DNA from: Halobacteriovoraceae bacterium
GTDB taxonomy: Bacteria; Bdellovibrionota; Bacteriovoracia; Bacteriovoracales; Bacteriovoracaceae
Reading direction: 5' to 3'
Length of the DNA: 64,000 nt
Assembly: GCA_002712005.1 (NCBI GenBank)
Contig: PASP01000005.1
Span: forward strand, 111,708 to 175,707
In this document: piece by piece, positions 7,885-16,721 of the stretch
How positions within the stretch are numbered: the first letter of the stretch is position 1
Layout of the letters: the number at the start of each line of letters is the position of its first letter
Notes under the pieces: generated by a model
Databases searched by the model: none
Seen by the model: only the letters and a program-made list of their open reading frames with translations
What the model was told of the DNA's origin: nothing
Translations under genes and position numbers: made by a program

Positions 7885-9510
7885 TTATCCCCTCTTGATT
7901 CTGGCGTTAAATGTTTTACTTTGACCACTTTGGTTAATCGGTATGGTCATCGTGAAAGTTGTTGGATTTAATTTAAGATTTAAATCAATATTCATTTCGC
8001 GACAAACCTTTTTAACGATATTCATACCAAGGCCTGTACCACTACTTTTATTTCCTTTGATAAATTCTTGGGTCATAATCCCAAGACTTTCAAATTGGCA
8101 TTGTCCCTTATCTTCAACTTCAAAAAGCAATTTATTCTTCTGCTTCATTAAAGTGATCGTAACGGGAAAGTCACCGTGAGTAACTGCATTTTCTACAATA
8201 TTCTTCATACAAATCCCTAACCAATAAGTATCTTGGTAGAGAGCTATATCTTCAGGAAGGGGCTTAAAGACAACCTTCCCTTCATGAGCATCAAGAAATG
8301 GAGCAATGATATCCTCGACGAAGAGATTCACAGAGTCCACCTTCTCAATATTAAGCTCTAATAATTTATCATTTTGCTGAGCTTTCAGATAATTTCGCGA
8401 AGTTTCCGTAAGTCTTCTTAGGCGGTGAACTTCACTCGACATACGCAAGTAAACTTCTTCAAGATCTTCATCAAAGCTTTCATATTTACGACTCATTTTC
8501 TCTAAAAGAAGAGTAAGACTTGTGATCGGAGTGCGAAATTCGTGAGTGAGAACTCGAAGGGCCAAGCGTCTTTGTTCATCTTCTAAACGCTGGGCCTTTA
8601 ATTTTACTAAGAGCATACGCACGACAACGAGAATGATGATGATCAAACCGAAAAATAAGATAATAGTCGAATCATTCGCAAGTTTAAAAATATGTTTGAT
8701 ATTATAATCCCAACAGATTCCACCATCTCTATAGAAACAGCTTCTCCCTCTTTTATAGTTGTGCAAGATATAAGGACTATTATCTTTTAGAAAACTCTCT
8801 AAATCATTTCGTGCATAAATTCGATATTCAAGAATATTGAAAATTTTAGGATATGTTAGTCTGGCAAAGAGATATTCACTGGTAAGAATCGTCCCCTTTC
8901 CTCTTATAAGATCATTAAGGGCTTGTTCTCCTACTCCTTCTAAGATTTCAAAGATACCTCTTAATTGTCCATACTCTCTTTTAAGTTTTTTTAATTCACT
9001 CACATGAAAGAAAGGGAGATGGGCCATCACCCAAGCTCGACTATCGTAATCATTCTTTCCTAAGCGAAATGCGAGATAGGCAAAACTTTGACCTGATGGG
9101 TGAATAAACGGATCTTGAATAAAGAATTCTCGTGGGAGATTGGCCCTTCTTCCACAGCGAAACTCTTCCCATATCCAAACTTTGTTGAAATTATTTTGAT
9201 TGAGTAAATCAGAGAAAGGGACGTCGCAATTCTTAGAAGTTCCAAAACGATTGTCTTCTTTGAAGACGTTTCTTTGATTGAAAGTAAAACGAGGATCTAA
9301 TAATTGGAATTGATTTTCACTGAAATAGAGGGAATTAAAATTAATGATATATCGAGGCTCGACCTCTCTTTGGAAATCTTGTTTAACCTGATCTATTTTT
9401 AGAATATCGGATGGGGTTGCTTGATAAGTTCCCTGTAAGAAAAGCGCGATATAACCCGTCGAAAAGGCCATGGCCACGGCAGTGAAAATGAGAATAATAT
9501 AGAGGCGCAT
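7885..9510 (-). CDS. Membrane sensor histidine kinase
   Basis: 541 residues. Transmembrane helices at about 4-25 and 281-303 flank a periplasmic sensor region of about 250 residues with several Cys (for example SCFYRDGGICW near 257-268) and no family I recognise. There is no obvious HAMP domain between the second helix and the HisKA domain. The phospho-acceptor is His323 in LTHEFRTPIT. The HATPase domain has NIVENAVTHGD (N-box), EDKGQ (G1, with Gln where Gly is more common) and SSGTGLGMNIVKK (G2). It heads a two-gene operon with the OmpR-type regulator. The signal it senses is unknown. Confidence 0.9.
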   Translation of the reverse strand: MRLYIILIFTAVAMAFSTGYIALFLQGTYQATPSDILKIDQVKQDFQREVEPRYIINFNSLYFSENQFQLLDPRFTFNQRNVFKEDNRFGTSKNCDVPFSDLLNQNNFNKVWIWEEFRCGRRANLPREFFIQDPFIHPSGQSFAYLAFRLGKNDYDSRAWVMAHLPFFHVSELKKLKREYGQLRGIFEILEGVGEQALNDLIRGKGTILTSEYLFARLTYPKIFNILEYRIYARNDLESFLKDNSPYILHNYKRGRSCFYRDGGICWDYNIKHIFKLANDSTIILFFGLIIIILVVVRMLLVKLKAQRLEDEQRRLALRVLTHEFRTPITSLTLLLEKMSRKYESFDEDLEEVYLRMSSEVHRLRRLTETSRNYLKAQQNDKLLELNIEKVDSVNLFVEDIIAPFLDAHEGKVVFKPLPEDIALYQDTYWLGICMKNIVENAVTHGDFPVTITLMKQKNKLLFEVEDKGQCQFESLGIMTQEFIKGNKSSGTGLGMNIVKKVCREMNIDLNLKLNPTTFTMTIPINQSGQSKTFNARIKRG

Positions 9511-9812
9511 TTAAATTAAATTTCCTTAGGAAGAGTGAGAGAACCATTCAAACCCCAATCAATCAGAATGTCTCACTTTAGTATAGAAAAAAAATCCAGA
9601 TATGCGTAGGCCAGATGTTAACTTTTTGGCAAAAATTGTCATTTTCCCCCCCTTAACTCCGTATTTCCTATGCTCTATGCCTTGAAAGTTACCTCAAACT
9701 ATTAGATAAAGATCTTTTGAAAATTGACGCCCTCCTAACTCACTGTTTCATAGTAAGAAGCTAGAAGTTATCAAGTACAAACTAAAAAGAGGGATAAACT
9801 GAGGAGTTCCCC
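9511..9812. promoter_or_regulatory. Divergent regulatory gap between the histidine kinase and the exonuclease
   Basis: No gene is visible here. On the kinase side AGTGAGA (9534-9540) and TCTCACT (9571-9577) form an inverted repeat, and a small palindrome TTCCTTAGGAA sits just before the kinase ribosome site. On the exonuclease side TTGAAA at 9682-9687 followed after 17 bases by GATAAA at 9705-9710 is a possible sigma-70 promoter. These are eye calls. Confidence 0.3.
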
Positions 9813-10604
9813 ATGTCTGACCAATCATCCCCCCTTATTTTAGGAATCGATCTTGAAGGCATGAATAGGGACCTCCAATTCTCAGGTGTCGATGTTAAAA
9901 CCGACAGGGTCATTGAAATTGGAGCCGTGCTCTGGGACTGGCAAGAGGGACAACCGGTTAAAATCCTAAGTGAGCTCGTCAATGAAGTGGATCATCTCCC
10001 CATCTCTGAAGAAGTGGAAATGATCACAGGGATCAATGATCAACTCCTAGAAAAATGGGGCGCTAAAGGCCAAGAAATTCATTCCGTTCTCGAGCAACTT
10101 AAAGGCCTTATTGAAAAGGCAGATTATCTCATGGCCCACAACGGACCTTCCTACGATATTCCAATGTTAAGGGCCATGTTCTCTCGCTACGGTTTAGAAA
10201 TGCCAGAGAAAGTGTGGATTGATACTATGACCGATATTGAATTTCCTCGCAAAATGACCGGTCGATCCATGGCCCTACTTGAGCACTCACACGGTTTTAT
10301 TAATCCCTTTCCTCATAGGGCCGTAACCGATGTACTCTCCATGCTAAAGATTGCAAAGGCCTACAATATTCAAAGAATGATCAAGCTTGCAGAGAGTCCA
10401 AAACAAACCCTTGTGGCCGCATTAAAAGCACCAAATTGGAAAGATCCAGTAGCGGTTACAGAATTTAATGCCATAAAGAATAAAGTCGCAAAGGCGCGTT
10501 TCAAATGGAATCCTAGTAAGAAGATCTGGACCAAAGAAATCCATAAAGTTCTTATCGATGAAGGTAAGATCAATTTTGATTTTGAATGGTATATTAGCGA
10601 GTAG
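9813..10604 (+). CDS. DEDDh-family 3'-5' exonuclease (DnaQ/RNase T-like)
   Basis: 263 residues. The exonuclease fold covers about 8-185, with the DEDD residues in GIDLEG (Asp and Glu), HNGPSYDIPML (Asp) and HRAVTD (His and Asp), which make it the DEDDh type. The first motif has four residues between the start and the acidic pair, as in exonuclease subunits of DNA polymerase III. A C-terminal extension (about 200-263) with ARFKWNPSKKIWTKEIHK resembles a short module that I have seen after such exonucleases but cannot name. A GAGGAG ribosome site lies about 8 bases before the ATG. The 3' end overlaps pcp by 11 bases in convergent orientation. It could trim DNA or RNA, and the substrate is not readable. 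Confidence 0.82.
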   Translation: MSDQSSPLILGIDLEGMNRDLQFSGVDVKTDRVIEIGAVLWDWQEGQPVKILSELVNEVDHLPISEEVEMITGINDQLLEKWGAKGQEIHSVLEQLKGLIEKADYLMAHNGPSYDIPMLRAMFSRYGLEMPEKVWIDTMTDIEFPRKMTGRSMALLEHSHGFINPFPHRAVTDVLSMLKIAKAYNIQRMIKLAESPKQTLVAALKAPNWKDPVAVTEFNAIKNKVAKARFKWNPSKKIWTKEIHKVLIDEGKINFDFEWYISE

Positions 10605-11169
10605 GCTCTTTACGTTCGTATTCAGCTATATATTTATAAAGGCCCAAAGCTAGCTTTTTGACCTCGACATCAGGGGGAATATGAATAAAGCAGCACTTGG
10701 CTTGACTCTCCCTTAAATGAAAGAGAACTTTGTAATAAGTAGCATTGCAAACATAAGTTCCTGCGGTGAAGCTCACTTCCGAATGAATCCCTAAATTATT
10801 TAAATGCTGAGATAGTCCTTCCACATCTAAGCTTGAAAAGATGGCCTTCTCTCCCTCTTGGATCAGTAACTCTCCTTGCTCAAAAACCTTTCCTTCATTA
10901 TCAGGGCGACCGGGACAATAGCACCAATTTAGGGCCACCATTTCAGGAGTTACCTTCTTGCGAGAGGCAGCTAATCCTAATAAGAAGATGAAATCATAAC
11001 TCTTTTCTTTAATCTCAAGTTTCTTTAGCGCATTATCCAACTGAGAAAACTCAACGGGCAATTCTTGGTAATCAATAAAGTCATAATTTCCCATTTCTTG
11101 GGCCACTTTAAGAGAGGGATTCTCCTTATGATCTAGAAAAGGTCCATAACCGGTGACAAGAACTTTCAT
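10594..11169 (-). CDS. pcp: Pyroglutamyl-peptidase I (family C15)
   Basis: 191 residues, slightly shorter than the usual 210-215. The N-terminus MKVLVTGYGPFLDHKENPS matches the family start (TGFxPF...NPS). The catalytic triad is visible as Glu76 (VTPEMVALN, normally E-R/N), Cys141 (GTYVCNATYY) and His163 (FIHIPP). The enzyme removes N-terminal pyroglutamate from peptides in the cytoplasm and fits a peptide-consuming lifestyle. The Arg common after the Glu is replaced by Met, so activity should not be assumed. It is a single-gene unit convergent with the exonuclease. Confidence 0.82.
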   Translation of the reverse strand: MKVLVTGYGPFLDHKENPSLKVAQEMGNYDFIDYQELPVEFSQLDNALKKLEIKEKSYDFIFLLGLAASRKKVTPEMVALNWCYCPGRPDNEGKVFEQGELLIQEGEKAIFSSLDVEGLSQHLNNLGIHSEVSFTAGTYVCNATYYKVLFHLRESQAKCCFIHIPPDVEVKKLALGLYKYIAEYERKEPTR

Positions 11170-11237
11170 TTTTTAATTTATCCTTACTAAGAGAGAGTAT
11201 GAGTAAATTCCCCTATTGCTAGGAACTCTACGTAGAA

Positions 11238-11257
11238 TAGCCCATAATTTTGGGCTA
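11238..11257. promoter_or_regulatory. Small inverted repeat upstream of the lipoprotein gene
   Basis: TAGCCCA (11238-11244) and TGGGCTA (11251-11257) form a perfect 7-bp inverted repeat, with the palindrome CTACGTAG just before it. It lies in the divergent gap between pcp and the lipoprotein at 11370. It could be an operator or an RNA hairpin, and there is no T-run to make it a terminator. Confidence 0.25.
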
Positions 11258-11369
11258 ATAAATGCGTAATACTAGATATAAGTATCTAATATTATGTCAG
11301 AATACTAAAGTATTTTATTCTATTAACCGAAAAGAGATTTATTACTTCTCAAGAAAACCGAGAGATAGA

Positions 11370-13280
11370 ATGAAAAAGACTTTCCCAATATTTCTATTCA
11401 TTTTGATTGCAGGCCTCGTTGGTTGTGGTCAGCAGTCTAAGGTTACGGCCAACTTTGGTCTCGTTTCGAATATGTCTTTTCTTAACGGTTCAGGGGGAAC
11501 TCTAGTTGCAGGAGAGCATAGCGATGGCTTTAGCTTTTCCCGCTATTTCCCACCAGAGGAAAAGATTGAAGTCGAAATGGAATTAGGAATATGGAAATAC
11601 ACCATCGTTTCTTATAATGGAGATTATCCTTTATCGGGAGAAGCTGAATGTGCAGGGGGAGACCTTAGAATTAGTGATGAAACAAATGAAGTGAATATAA
11701 AAGTAAATACTGACAATTGCCAAAAGGCCGGTCTTCGTTACCCTCGTATAAGAATTTGTACGGAAAACTCTTTTGACACTTTGGATGACCCAACAACGGC
11801 AAACTGTATTCCATCAGGGGGATCTGCTGGTGATTCTTATGGGATTCGTTCCTATCAAGTTGCTTACCTTTCTCATCAAAATCTAGAACCTTCCAAGGAA
11901 CTCATCTATTCAAAGTGTATAAATGAGAATCACTTTGAAACATCAGCTGAAATTCCAAAATTACTCACTGGTCACGGTGGAATCTTAAAAAATACTCCTA
12001 TCTCTTATAAATTCTATCCCTCTGAGAACTGTGAGGGATCAACTCGAGAGTTAAAAATAGCTCCTAATTTACTGAACGATAAAAGAACTCATCTTTTTAA
12101 AACAAAAGTTGCAGGTTCCAGTTCTTCCACTCACTTAACCTTCTTCAATGCAGAGTCCCCCCTATTTAAAATGCCATCTGCCGATAATACAGCACCTTCA
12201 CTTATCGCTGGCGCAGAGATACCTCACCTTCTTTTTAGAAAAGGGGTCAATTCCTCACTCATCCAATTAGCCGATCATTTTGAAGATATTGAAAATGATG
12301 AACTTACCTACAAGTGCTTTGTCGACACAGTTGTCGACAATAAGGTCAATCCCCTCACAACTGCCCAGCCTTGTAGTGATGTATTAGGCGACAATGGTAG
12401 CTCTTACACTTTTGATGAAACAACAGGGATTTTTAATTGGGCTCCTGCTGTTGGGGAAACAGTCGATTCCTTTGAAATAGCTTTCTATGCCCACGACGGA
12501 GACCTTCTAAGTGATCCGGCCATTGTCATTGCCAACCTTATTGACGATTCAACAAAGCCTCTACTCAATGATCTTGCGGTATGGCTACAACCCAAATCCA
12601 GCTATCTTTATACGGATCCAAGTCTTGAAGCCAATGCTACCAATAGCGATACCGTTCAGGCCTGGAGAAATACAATTAATACCTCTCATTTAAAGCCCAT
12701 AGTGGCCATCAATGAAGATTCTTCAGGTCCAACTTTTAATATGAGTTCAAGTATTACTTCAGTAAATACTCTAAACTTTTCTAGCTCGAATAACTTTGGT
12801 TATCTTAAGCTTCCTAAGGGTGAATATGATAACTCTGAAAATCTCACGATCATCATTTATGCAGCAAAAGAAAGTACTTCGGGAAAAAGTGTTCTGTTAA
12901 ATAAGAATACTGGTGATGGAACACGTCCTCTATATATGAGAACCAATTTCTTGGACCAGATGCAAATTGATACGGAAGATATCGCAAGTACTCAGATGTC
13001 TATTAGTGATAGTACAAATACGATTTCAGGCGTGAATTGCTTTGCTGTAAGCTTTGAAGCCTCTTCACAAGTAAAATATTATCTCAATGGAGATCTGAAG
13101 AAGACAGAGTCTCATGCTGGATACCTCCACACGGAAGCCCCTCTCATCATTGGTCAAGAGTTGGAAAATAATCTACAGGGTTGGAATGGTCAAATTGCTG
13201 AAATTTTAATTTGGAAAACGACTTTAGATAATAGCCAGATCGCCAATGAGTGCACACGCTTAGATTCACTCTATCCTTAA
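11370..13280 (+). CDS. Secreted lipoprotein with Ig-like and LamG-like domains
   Basis: 636 residues from the ATG at 11370, which begins a clear lipoprotein signal (MKKTFPIFLFILIAGLVGC, lipobox LVGC). The frame is open 36 codons further upstream, but that segment is not signal-like. The middle (about 300-390) resembles a putative Ig/cadherin-like repeat (FEDIENDELTYKC...FDETTGIFNWAP). The C-terminal 200 residues (AVWLQPKSS...VQAWRN...LIIGQE...GQIAEILIW) look like a concanavalin/LamG-type jelly roll. Several Cys pairs are present. It is probably anchored in the outer membrane and may bind carbohydrate or prey surface, which is inference only. A bidirectional terminator follows. Confidence 0.72.
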   Translation: MKKTFPIFLFILIAGLVGCGQQSKVTANFGLVSNMSFLNGSGGTLVAGEHSDGFSFSRYFPPEEKIEVEMELGIWKYTIVSYNGDYPLSGEAECAGGDLRISDETNEVNIKVNTDNCQKAGLRYPRIRICTENSFDTLDDPTTANCIPSGGSAGDSYGIRSYQVAYLSHQNLEPSKELIYSKCINENHFETSAEIPKLLTGHGGILKNTPISYKFYPSENCEGSTRELKIAPNLLNDKRTHLFKTKVAGSSSSTHLTFFNAESPLFKMPSADNTAPSLIAGAEIPHLLFRKGVNSSLIQLADHFEDIENDELTYKCFVDTVVDNKVNPLTTAQPCSDVLGDNGSSYTFDETTGIFNWAPAVGETVDSFEIAFYAHDGDLLSDPAIVIANLIDDSTKPLLNDLAVWLQPKSSYLYTDPSLEANATNSDTVQAWRNTINTSHLKPIVAINEDSSGPTFNMSSSITSVNTLNFSSSNNFGYLKLPKGEYDNSENLTIIIYAAKESTSGKSVLLNKNTGDGTRPLYMRTNFLDQMQIDTEDIASTQMSISDSTNTISGVNCFAVSFEASSQVKYYLNGDLKKTESHAGYLHTEAPLIIGQELENNLQGWNGQIAEILIWKTTLDNSQIANECTRLDSLYP

Positions 13281-13287
13281 AATAAAA

Positions 13288-13320
13288 AAGGCTCCCAATC
13301 TTGAGGAGCCTTCTTTTATT
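13288..13320. terminator. Bidirectional Rho-independent terminator
   Basis: AAGGCTCC (13288-13295) pairs with GGAGCCTT (13305-13312). A T-rich run follows on the plus strand and an A-rich run precedes the stem, so it serves both the lipoprotein gene and the convergent subtilisin gene. Confidence 0.85.
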
Positions 13321-13342
13321 TCAAATTAATGAAAAGATTATT

Positions 13343-14623
13343 TTAGTTAACGGTGTTGAGTAAAAGCCTCTCAGCATCGATTCTTCCTGATCTTGTATAC
13401 TGATCAACAAGACCATTTCTTACTGCTGTTGCTTCTACTCTATCTCTAATTTCCATTGGAGTTAGGTTTGGATTTTCGGCCATAAGAAGCCCGATCACTC
13501 CAGAAGCAAGAGGTGTCGCCATAGAAGTTCCACTCATTTTTTGGTAACGGTTACCTGGTACTGTAGACATGATATTTGATCCAGGAGCAAATACATGAAC
13601 TTTTTCAGCACCGTAGTTAGAAAAGCTTGAACGCTTTCCAGATCCATCCATCGCTCCTACAGAGATAACATTTTCAATCTCATAGTTTGCTGGATAAGAA
13701 TCTGTTGTATCATTATCTCTTCTGCTATTTCCTGCAGCAGCTACGAATACAATTCCTGCATCATTGGCAGCCTGAATAGCATCTTTAAGAGCTTGAGAGA
13801 ATCCTCCTCCACCCCAAGAGTTACTCATGAGATCAACACCGACAGCAATAGCGTACTCAATTGACTCAATTGCATCTTGAGTATCCCCACTTCCACTATC
13901 TGTAAGAAATTTAATCCCTACCATTTGAACATTGTCCATAACTCCGCGAACACCGCTTCTATCATGCTTAGCACCGATATTACCTGCGCAGTGAGTACCG
14001 TGACCATGACCATCTTGAGGATCACCATCATCATTTGCAAAGTCATAACCATGAATATCATCGATATAACCATTTCCATCGTCATCGACACCTTCGATTC
14101 CGTTGGCCTCTAATTCATTAGTCCACATATTGGCCTTAAGATCCTGGTGAGTATAATCAACACCTGTATCGATAACGGCGATTTTTAGGGCGCGATCACC
14201 TTTTGTAATTCCCCAAGCTTTTTCTGCATTGACGTCCTCTCCCTCTTTCCCGCGAGAGAACCAACCACCTGAGTTGCGACCTGTATTCTTAAGTCCCCAC
14301 TGATCACTGTATTTAGCATCATTGATGACTTCTTTATTCATGGCCACTGGGCCAATAGAGTATGTCTGACTTTCTTCAATATACTCAATATTAGGATCTG
14401 CAGCTAGAAGACTAACAGACTTCTGACTTAACCCTTCAGCTTTTAGAGAGTAGAATTTACCAAATGAAGCTCTAACAGGAGTTACATCTTGAACACTTTT
14501 CATACTAAAAAGTGAGATCGATTTAGGATTTGCTCCCTCTTTTAATTTTACAATGTACTTAGTTGGAGCAGCATATGCTGTTGCACCCGATAGAAGGGCT
14601 GCACCTAAAATAAGATTTTTCAT
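13343..14623 (-). CDS. Secreted subtilisin-like serine protease (family S8) with propeptide
   Basis: 426 residues from the second ATG (14623), since AAGGAAG lies six bases before it and directly touches the earlier ATG. A signal peptide covers about 1-18. An I9-type propeptide follows (KYIVKLKEGAN ... IEYIEES) to about residue 90. The catalytic domain has Asp152 (AVIDTGVDYTH), His208 (HGTHCAGNIGA), the oxyanion Asn in AAAGNS and Ser367 (GTSMATPLASG). An acidic, calcium-binding-like insert (EGVDDDGNGYIDDIHGYDF) lies between Asp and His. There is no C-terminal extension after the protease core. It is likely exported and self-processed. Confidence 0.93.
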   Translation of the reverse strand: MKNLILGAALLSGATAYAAPTKYIVKLKEGANPKSISLFSMKSVQDVTPVRASFGKFYSLKAEGLSQKSVSLLAADPNIEYIEESQTYSIGPVAMNKEVINDAKYSDQWGLKNTGRNSGGWFSRGKEGEDVNAEKAWGITKGDRALKIAVIDTGVDYTHQDLKANMWTNELEANGIEGVDDDGNGYIDDIHGYDFANDDGDPQDGHGHGTHCAGNIGAKHDRSGVRGVMDNVQMVGIKFLTDSGSGDTQDAIESIEYAIAVGVDLMSNSWGGGGFSQALKDAIQAANDAGIVFVAAAGNSRRDNDTTDSYPANYEIENVISVGAMDGSGKRSSFSNYGAEKVHVFAPGSNIMSTVPGNRYQKMSGTSMATPLASGVIGLLMAENPNLTPMEIRDRVEATAVRNGLVDQYTRSGRIDAERLLLNTVN

Positions 14624-14773
14624 ATTCATCTTCCTTGATGGATGTTAATATTGCCGTTAAAGTATTCTGACTTCTTTGATCCTTATTAGGCAAATAAATC
14701 GGCCCAATAAAATACAAATGTAAGACGATAATAAACAAGCATTTCAGTCCACTATTATACTAAGGAACTTCCT

Positions 14774-15511
14774 TTGAGTGACAAAGTCATCAATAATCCT
14801 AAACCAGATAACAAACCAGAAAGCAAAAGAGTCAAAAAAGAAAAGAGAGAAAACCCTCTTTTAAATCTACTCTTTAATATACTCATCCCCTTTCTGATCA
14901 TGACGAAACTTTCCAAGCCTGAATACCTAGGCCAGGTCTATGGTCTCGTTATCGCTTTGGCGTTTCCTTTCTTCTACGGAATCTATGACCTTATATCTTC
15001 GAGTAAGGTCAATTATTTCTCTCTTATTGGATTAGCAAGTATCCTCCTTACAGGGGGAATTGGTTTATTAGAACTCGATAAGACATGGATGATCGCAAAA
15101 GAAACATCCATTCCTTTGCTTATTGGAATCTTTGTTTTCGCCACAGAGAAAACCTCCAAACCATTTGTTCGCTCTATGATTGGTCAGGTGATTGATCTCG
15201 ATAAAATTTCCGAACACTATCATGAAAAGAATTTAGGCGGGGTTTTTCAAAAACGTCTTACTCGATCATCCTATCTCTTGGGACTAACTTTCTTTGTCTC
15301 GGCCTTATTAAATTTCATTTTGGCCGTTGTCGTCCTTCAGGGAAAACCAGGTACTCCAGAGTTTGTAGAGTCTATTGGACGAATGACCTTTCTCTCCTAT
15401 CCTGTTATCGCTGTTCCCAGCATGATTATGGTGGGAATTATCTTTTGGTATCTTTTTAAAGACCTAGAAAAGGAAGTCGGTCTTGATTTAGAAAGTGTAC
15501 TAAAACAGTAA
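14774..15511 (+). CDS. VC0807-family inner-membrane protein
   Basis: 245 residues from a TTG with AAGGAA about six bases upstream. After a charged N-terminus of about 25 residues, six hydrophobic segments follow. The stretches NPLLNLLFNILIPFLIM, FPFFYGIYDLI, SLIGLASILLTGGIGLLELD and ETSIPLLIGI match the VC0807 family of membrane proteins, whose function is not established. It stands as a single gene between divergent subtilisin and the Cys-cluster gene. Confidence 0.75.
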   Translation: MSDKVINNPKPDNKPESKRVKKEKRENPLLNLLFNILIPFLIMTKLSKPEYLGQVYGLVIALAFPFFYGIYDLISSSKVNYFSLIGLASILLTGGIGLLELDKTWMIAKETSIPLLIGIFVFATEKTSKPFVRSMIGQVIDLDKISEHYHEKNLGGVFQKRLTRSSYLLGLTFFVSALLNFILAVVVLQGKPGTPEFVESIGRMTFLSYPVIAVPSMIMVGIIFWYLFKDLEKEVGLDLESVLKQ

Positions 15512-15674
15512 CCTAACAAATACGATCTATTTAATTTTCTTAACACCGGCAAAATCTGTGCTATCATTGAGTCATTGAACTTAAATGACTTGATTGAAAG
15601 CGCCAAAGCGCCGATGAATAGGGTCAATAGACGCGTTTAAAGTCTATTACTTTTCCCAAACCAAGGAAGGAATT

Positions 15675-16286
15675 ATGTCATTGGTAAAAAAAATCTTTAC
15701 TCGCGAAAGAAAAGAACAATCGCGCCCGGCCTTTGCGGAGGCTTTCTTTAGTGATGAATCAAGAACCGATCATCCGTTTTCCCTAGCGATGCATACTTAT
15801 AAGCAATTACAAGAGACAGCAAATTCACAGGAAGAAGTTTTTCTCTTCATGATTGAAGATGTCATCTTCTCTTCTCTATATGCTACTTTCTATGAGCAAC
15901 TTCTCTTCACGGCTAGAGAAAATCCTCATCTCGCTCTTCCTCTCATTGCCAACTTCGAACAAGACCAAGCCGAAAGAGAGCGAATGATTTCTGAGCAAAC
16001 AGAGAATCATTTAAATTTTATTTTGGCCGGTGGAAGGTGCGAAGGCTGTAGTAGCTGCGACAATCACGCGGATGTTTCTGAACTCCTTCCCTTTGTCGAA
16101 CAAGGCCACTTTGATTTCTTTAAAAATCTCTATATTGGAATGCAGGCCATTCAATTCGCTATGGAAGAGCTCATCTATGATTTAACACCGGATCATATGC
16201 AGTGGCTTGAAGACTATACACCTGAGAAGGTACTAGAGTTTAGACAAATGATTATTGATTACGCAGAAAAAAAGAACGCCTGTTGA
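15675..16286 (+). CDS. Hypothetical cytoplasmic helical protein with a Cys cluster
   Basis: 203 residues with an AAGGAAGG ribosome site. It is mostly alpha-helical and acidic, without a signal peptide. Around residue 117 it carries CEGCSSCDNH, a compact Cys-x2-Cys-x2-Cys-x2-His group that could bind a metal, and the protein ends in Cys. I do not recognise the family. Its 3' end forms one arm of the rpsU terminator on the other strand, so the two convergent genes share this sequence. Confidence 0.65.
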   Translation: MSLVKKIFTRERKEQSRPAFAEAFFSDESRTDHPFSLAMHTYKQLQETANSQEEVFLFMIEDVIFSSLYATFYEQLLFTARENPHLALPLIANFEQDQAERERMISEQTENHLNFILAGGRCEGCSSCDNHADVSELLPFVEQGHFDFFKNLYIGMQAIQFAMEELIYDLTPDHMQWLEDYTPEKVLEFRQMIIDYAEKKNAC

Positions 16287-16297
16287 AAAACAGGCGC
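16266..16297 (-). terminator. Rho-independent terminator of rpsU
   Basis: On the minus strand CGCCTGTT and AACAGGCG (16296-16289 with 16284-16277) form an 8-bp stem with a TTTC loop, followed by TTCTTTTTTT. It lies inside the last codons of the convergent gene at 15675-16286. Confidence 0.75.
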
Positions 16298-16326
16298 ATT
16301 TATAAAATCGAAAGAATGGATGGTTT

Positions 16327-16554
16327 CTAGATTTTCTTTCTAGAACTTTCCATTTTTCTCTTAGACTTCGCATTTCTTTTCATCGCCGCCTTAAGCTTTT
16401 CTTTCTTCTTAATAGAAGGCTTCTTATACTCTTTACGCGCACGATATTCTTTTGTGATACCGAAAGCTTCACACATTCTTTTGAACTTACGAATCGCTCT
16501 CTCAGCACCTTTAGGATCAATTTCAACTTTCACATTCGAGTGACCACCGCTCAT
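16327..16554 (-). CDS. rpsU: 30S ribosomal protein S21
   Basis: 75 residues, very basic. VKVEIDPKGAERAIRKFKRMCEAFGITKEYRARKEYKKPS is the conserved S21 core, followed by the Lys/Arg-rich C-terminus (KLKAAMKRNAKSKRKM). S21 binds the 16S rRNA 3' region and affects initiation on structured leaders. It is monocistronic here, with its own terminator. The usual rpsU-dnaG-rpoD neighbourhood is absent. The N-terminal MSGGHSN extension is slightly longer than usual. Confidence 0.93.
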   Translation of the reverse strand: MSGGHSNVKVEIDPKGAERAIRKFKRMCEAFGITKEYRARKEYKKPSIKKKEKLKAAMKRNAKSKRKMESSRKKI

Positions 16555-16659
16555 GGGTATCTCCTTAAAATAATTATAAAACCTTAATTAATAAGCGTAA
16601 GTAATTTAACACATTCCAGTATTATTTCAAGTCTTTTGACTGATTAGCAGCGTGTCAGG

Positions 16660-16692
16660 AAAAAAAGAAAAAAGGAGGACATGGCCCTCCTT
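16660..16692 (-). terminator. Rho-independent terminator of fabH
   Basis: On the minus strand AAGGAGG (16692-16686) pairs with CCTCCTT (16678-16672), followed by TTTCTTTTTTT. It lies 30 bases after the fabH stop. Confidence 0.8.
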
Positions 16693-16721
16693 AAAAGTAG
16701 TCTAACTAACTGAAAGTACGA

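Noticed and set aside
11262-11369. Upstream extension of the lipoprotein gene
   Set aside because: The extra 36 residues precede a perfect lipoprotein signal and would destroy it.
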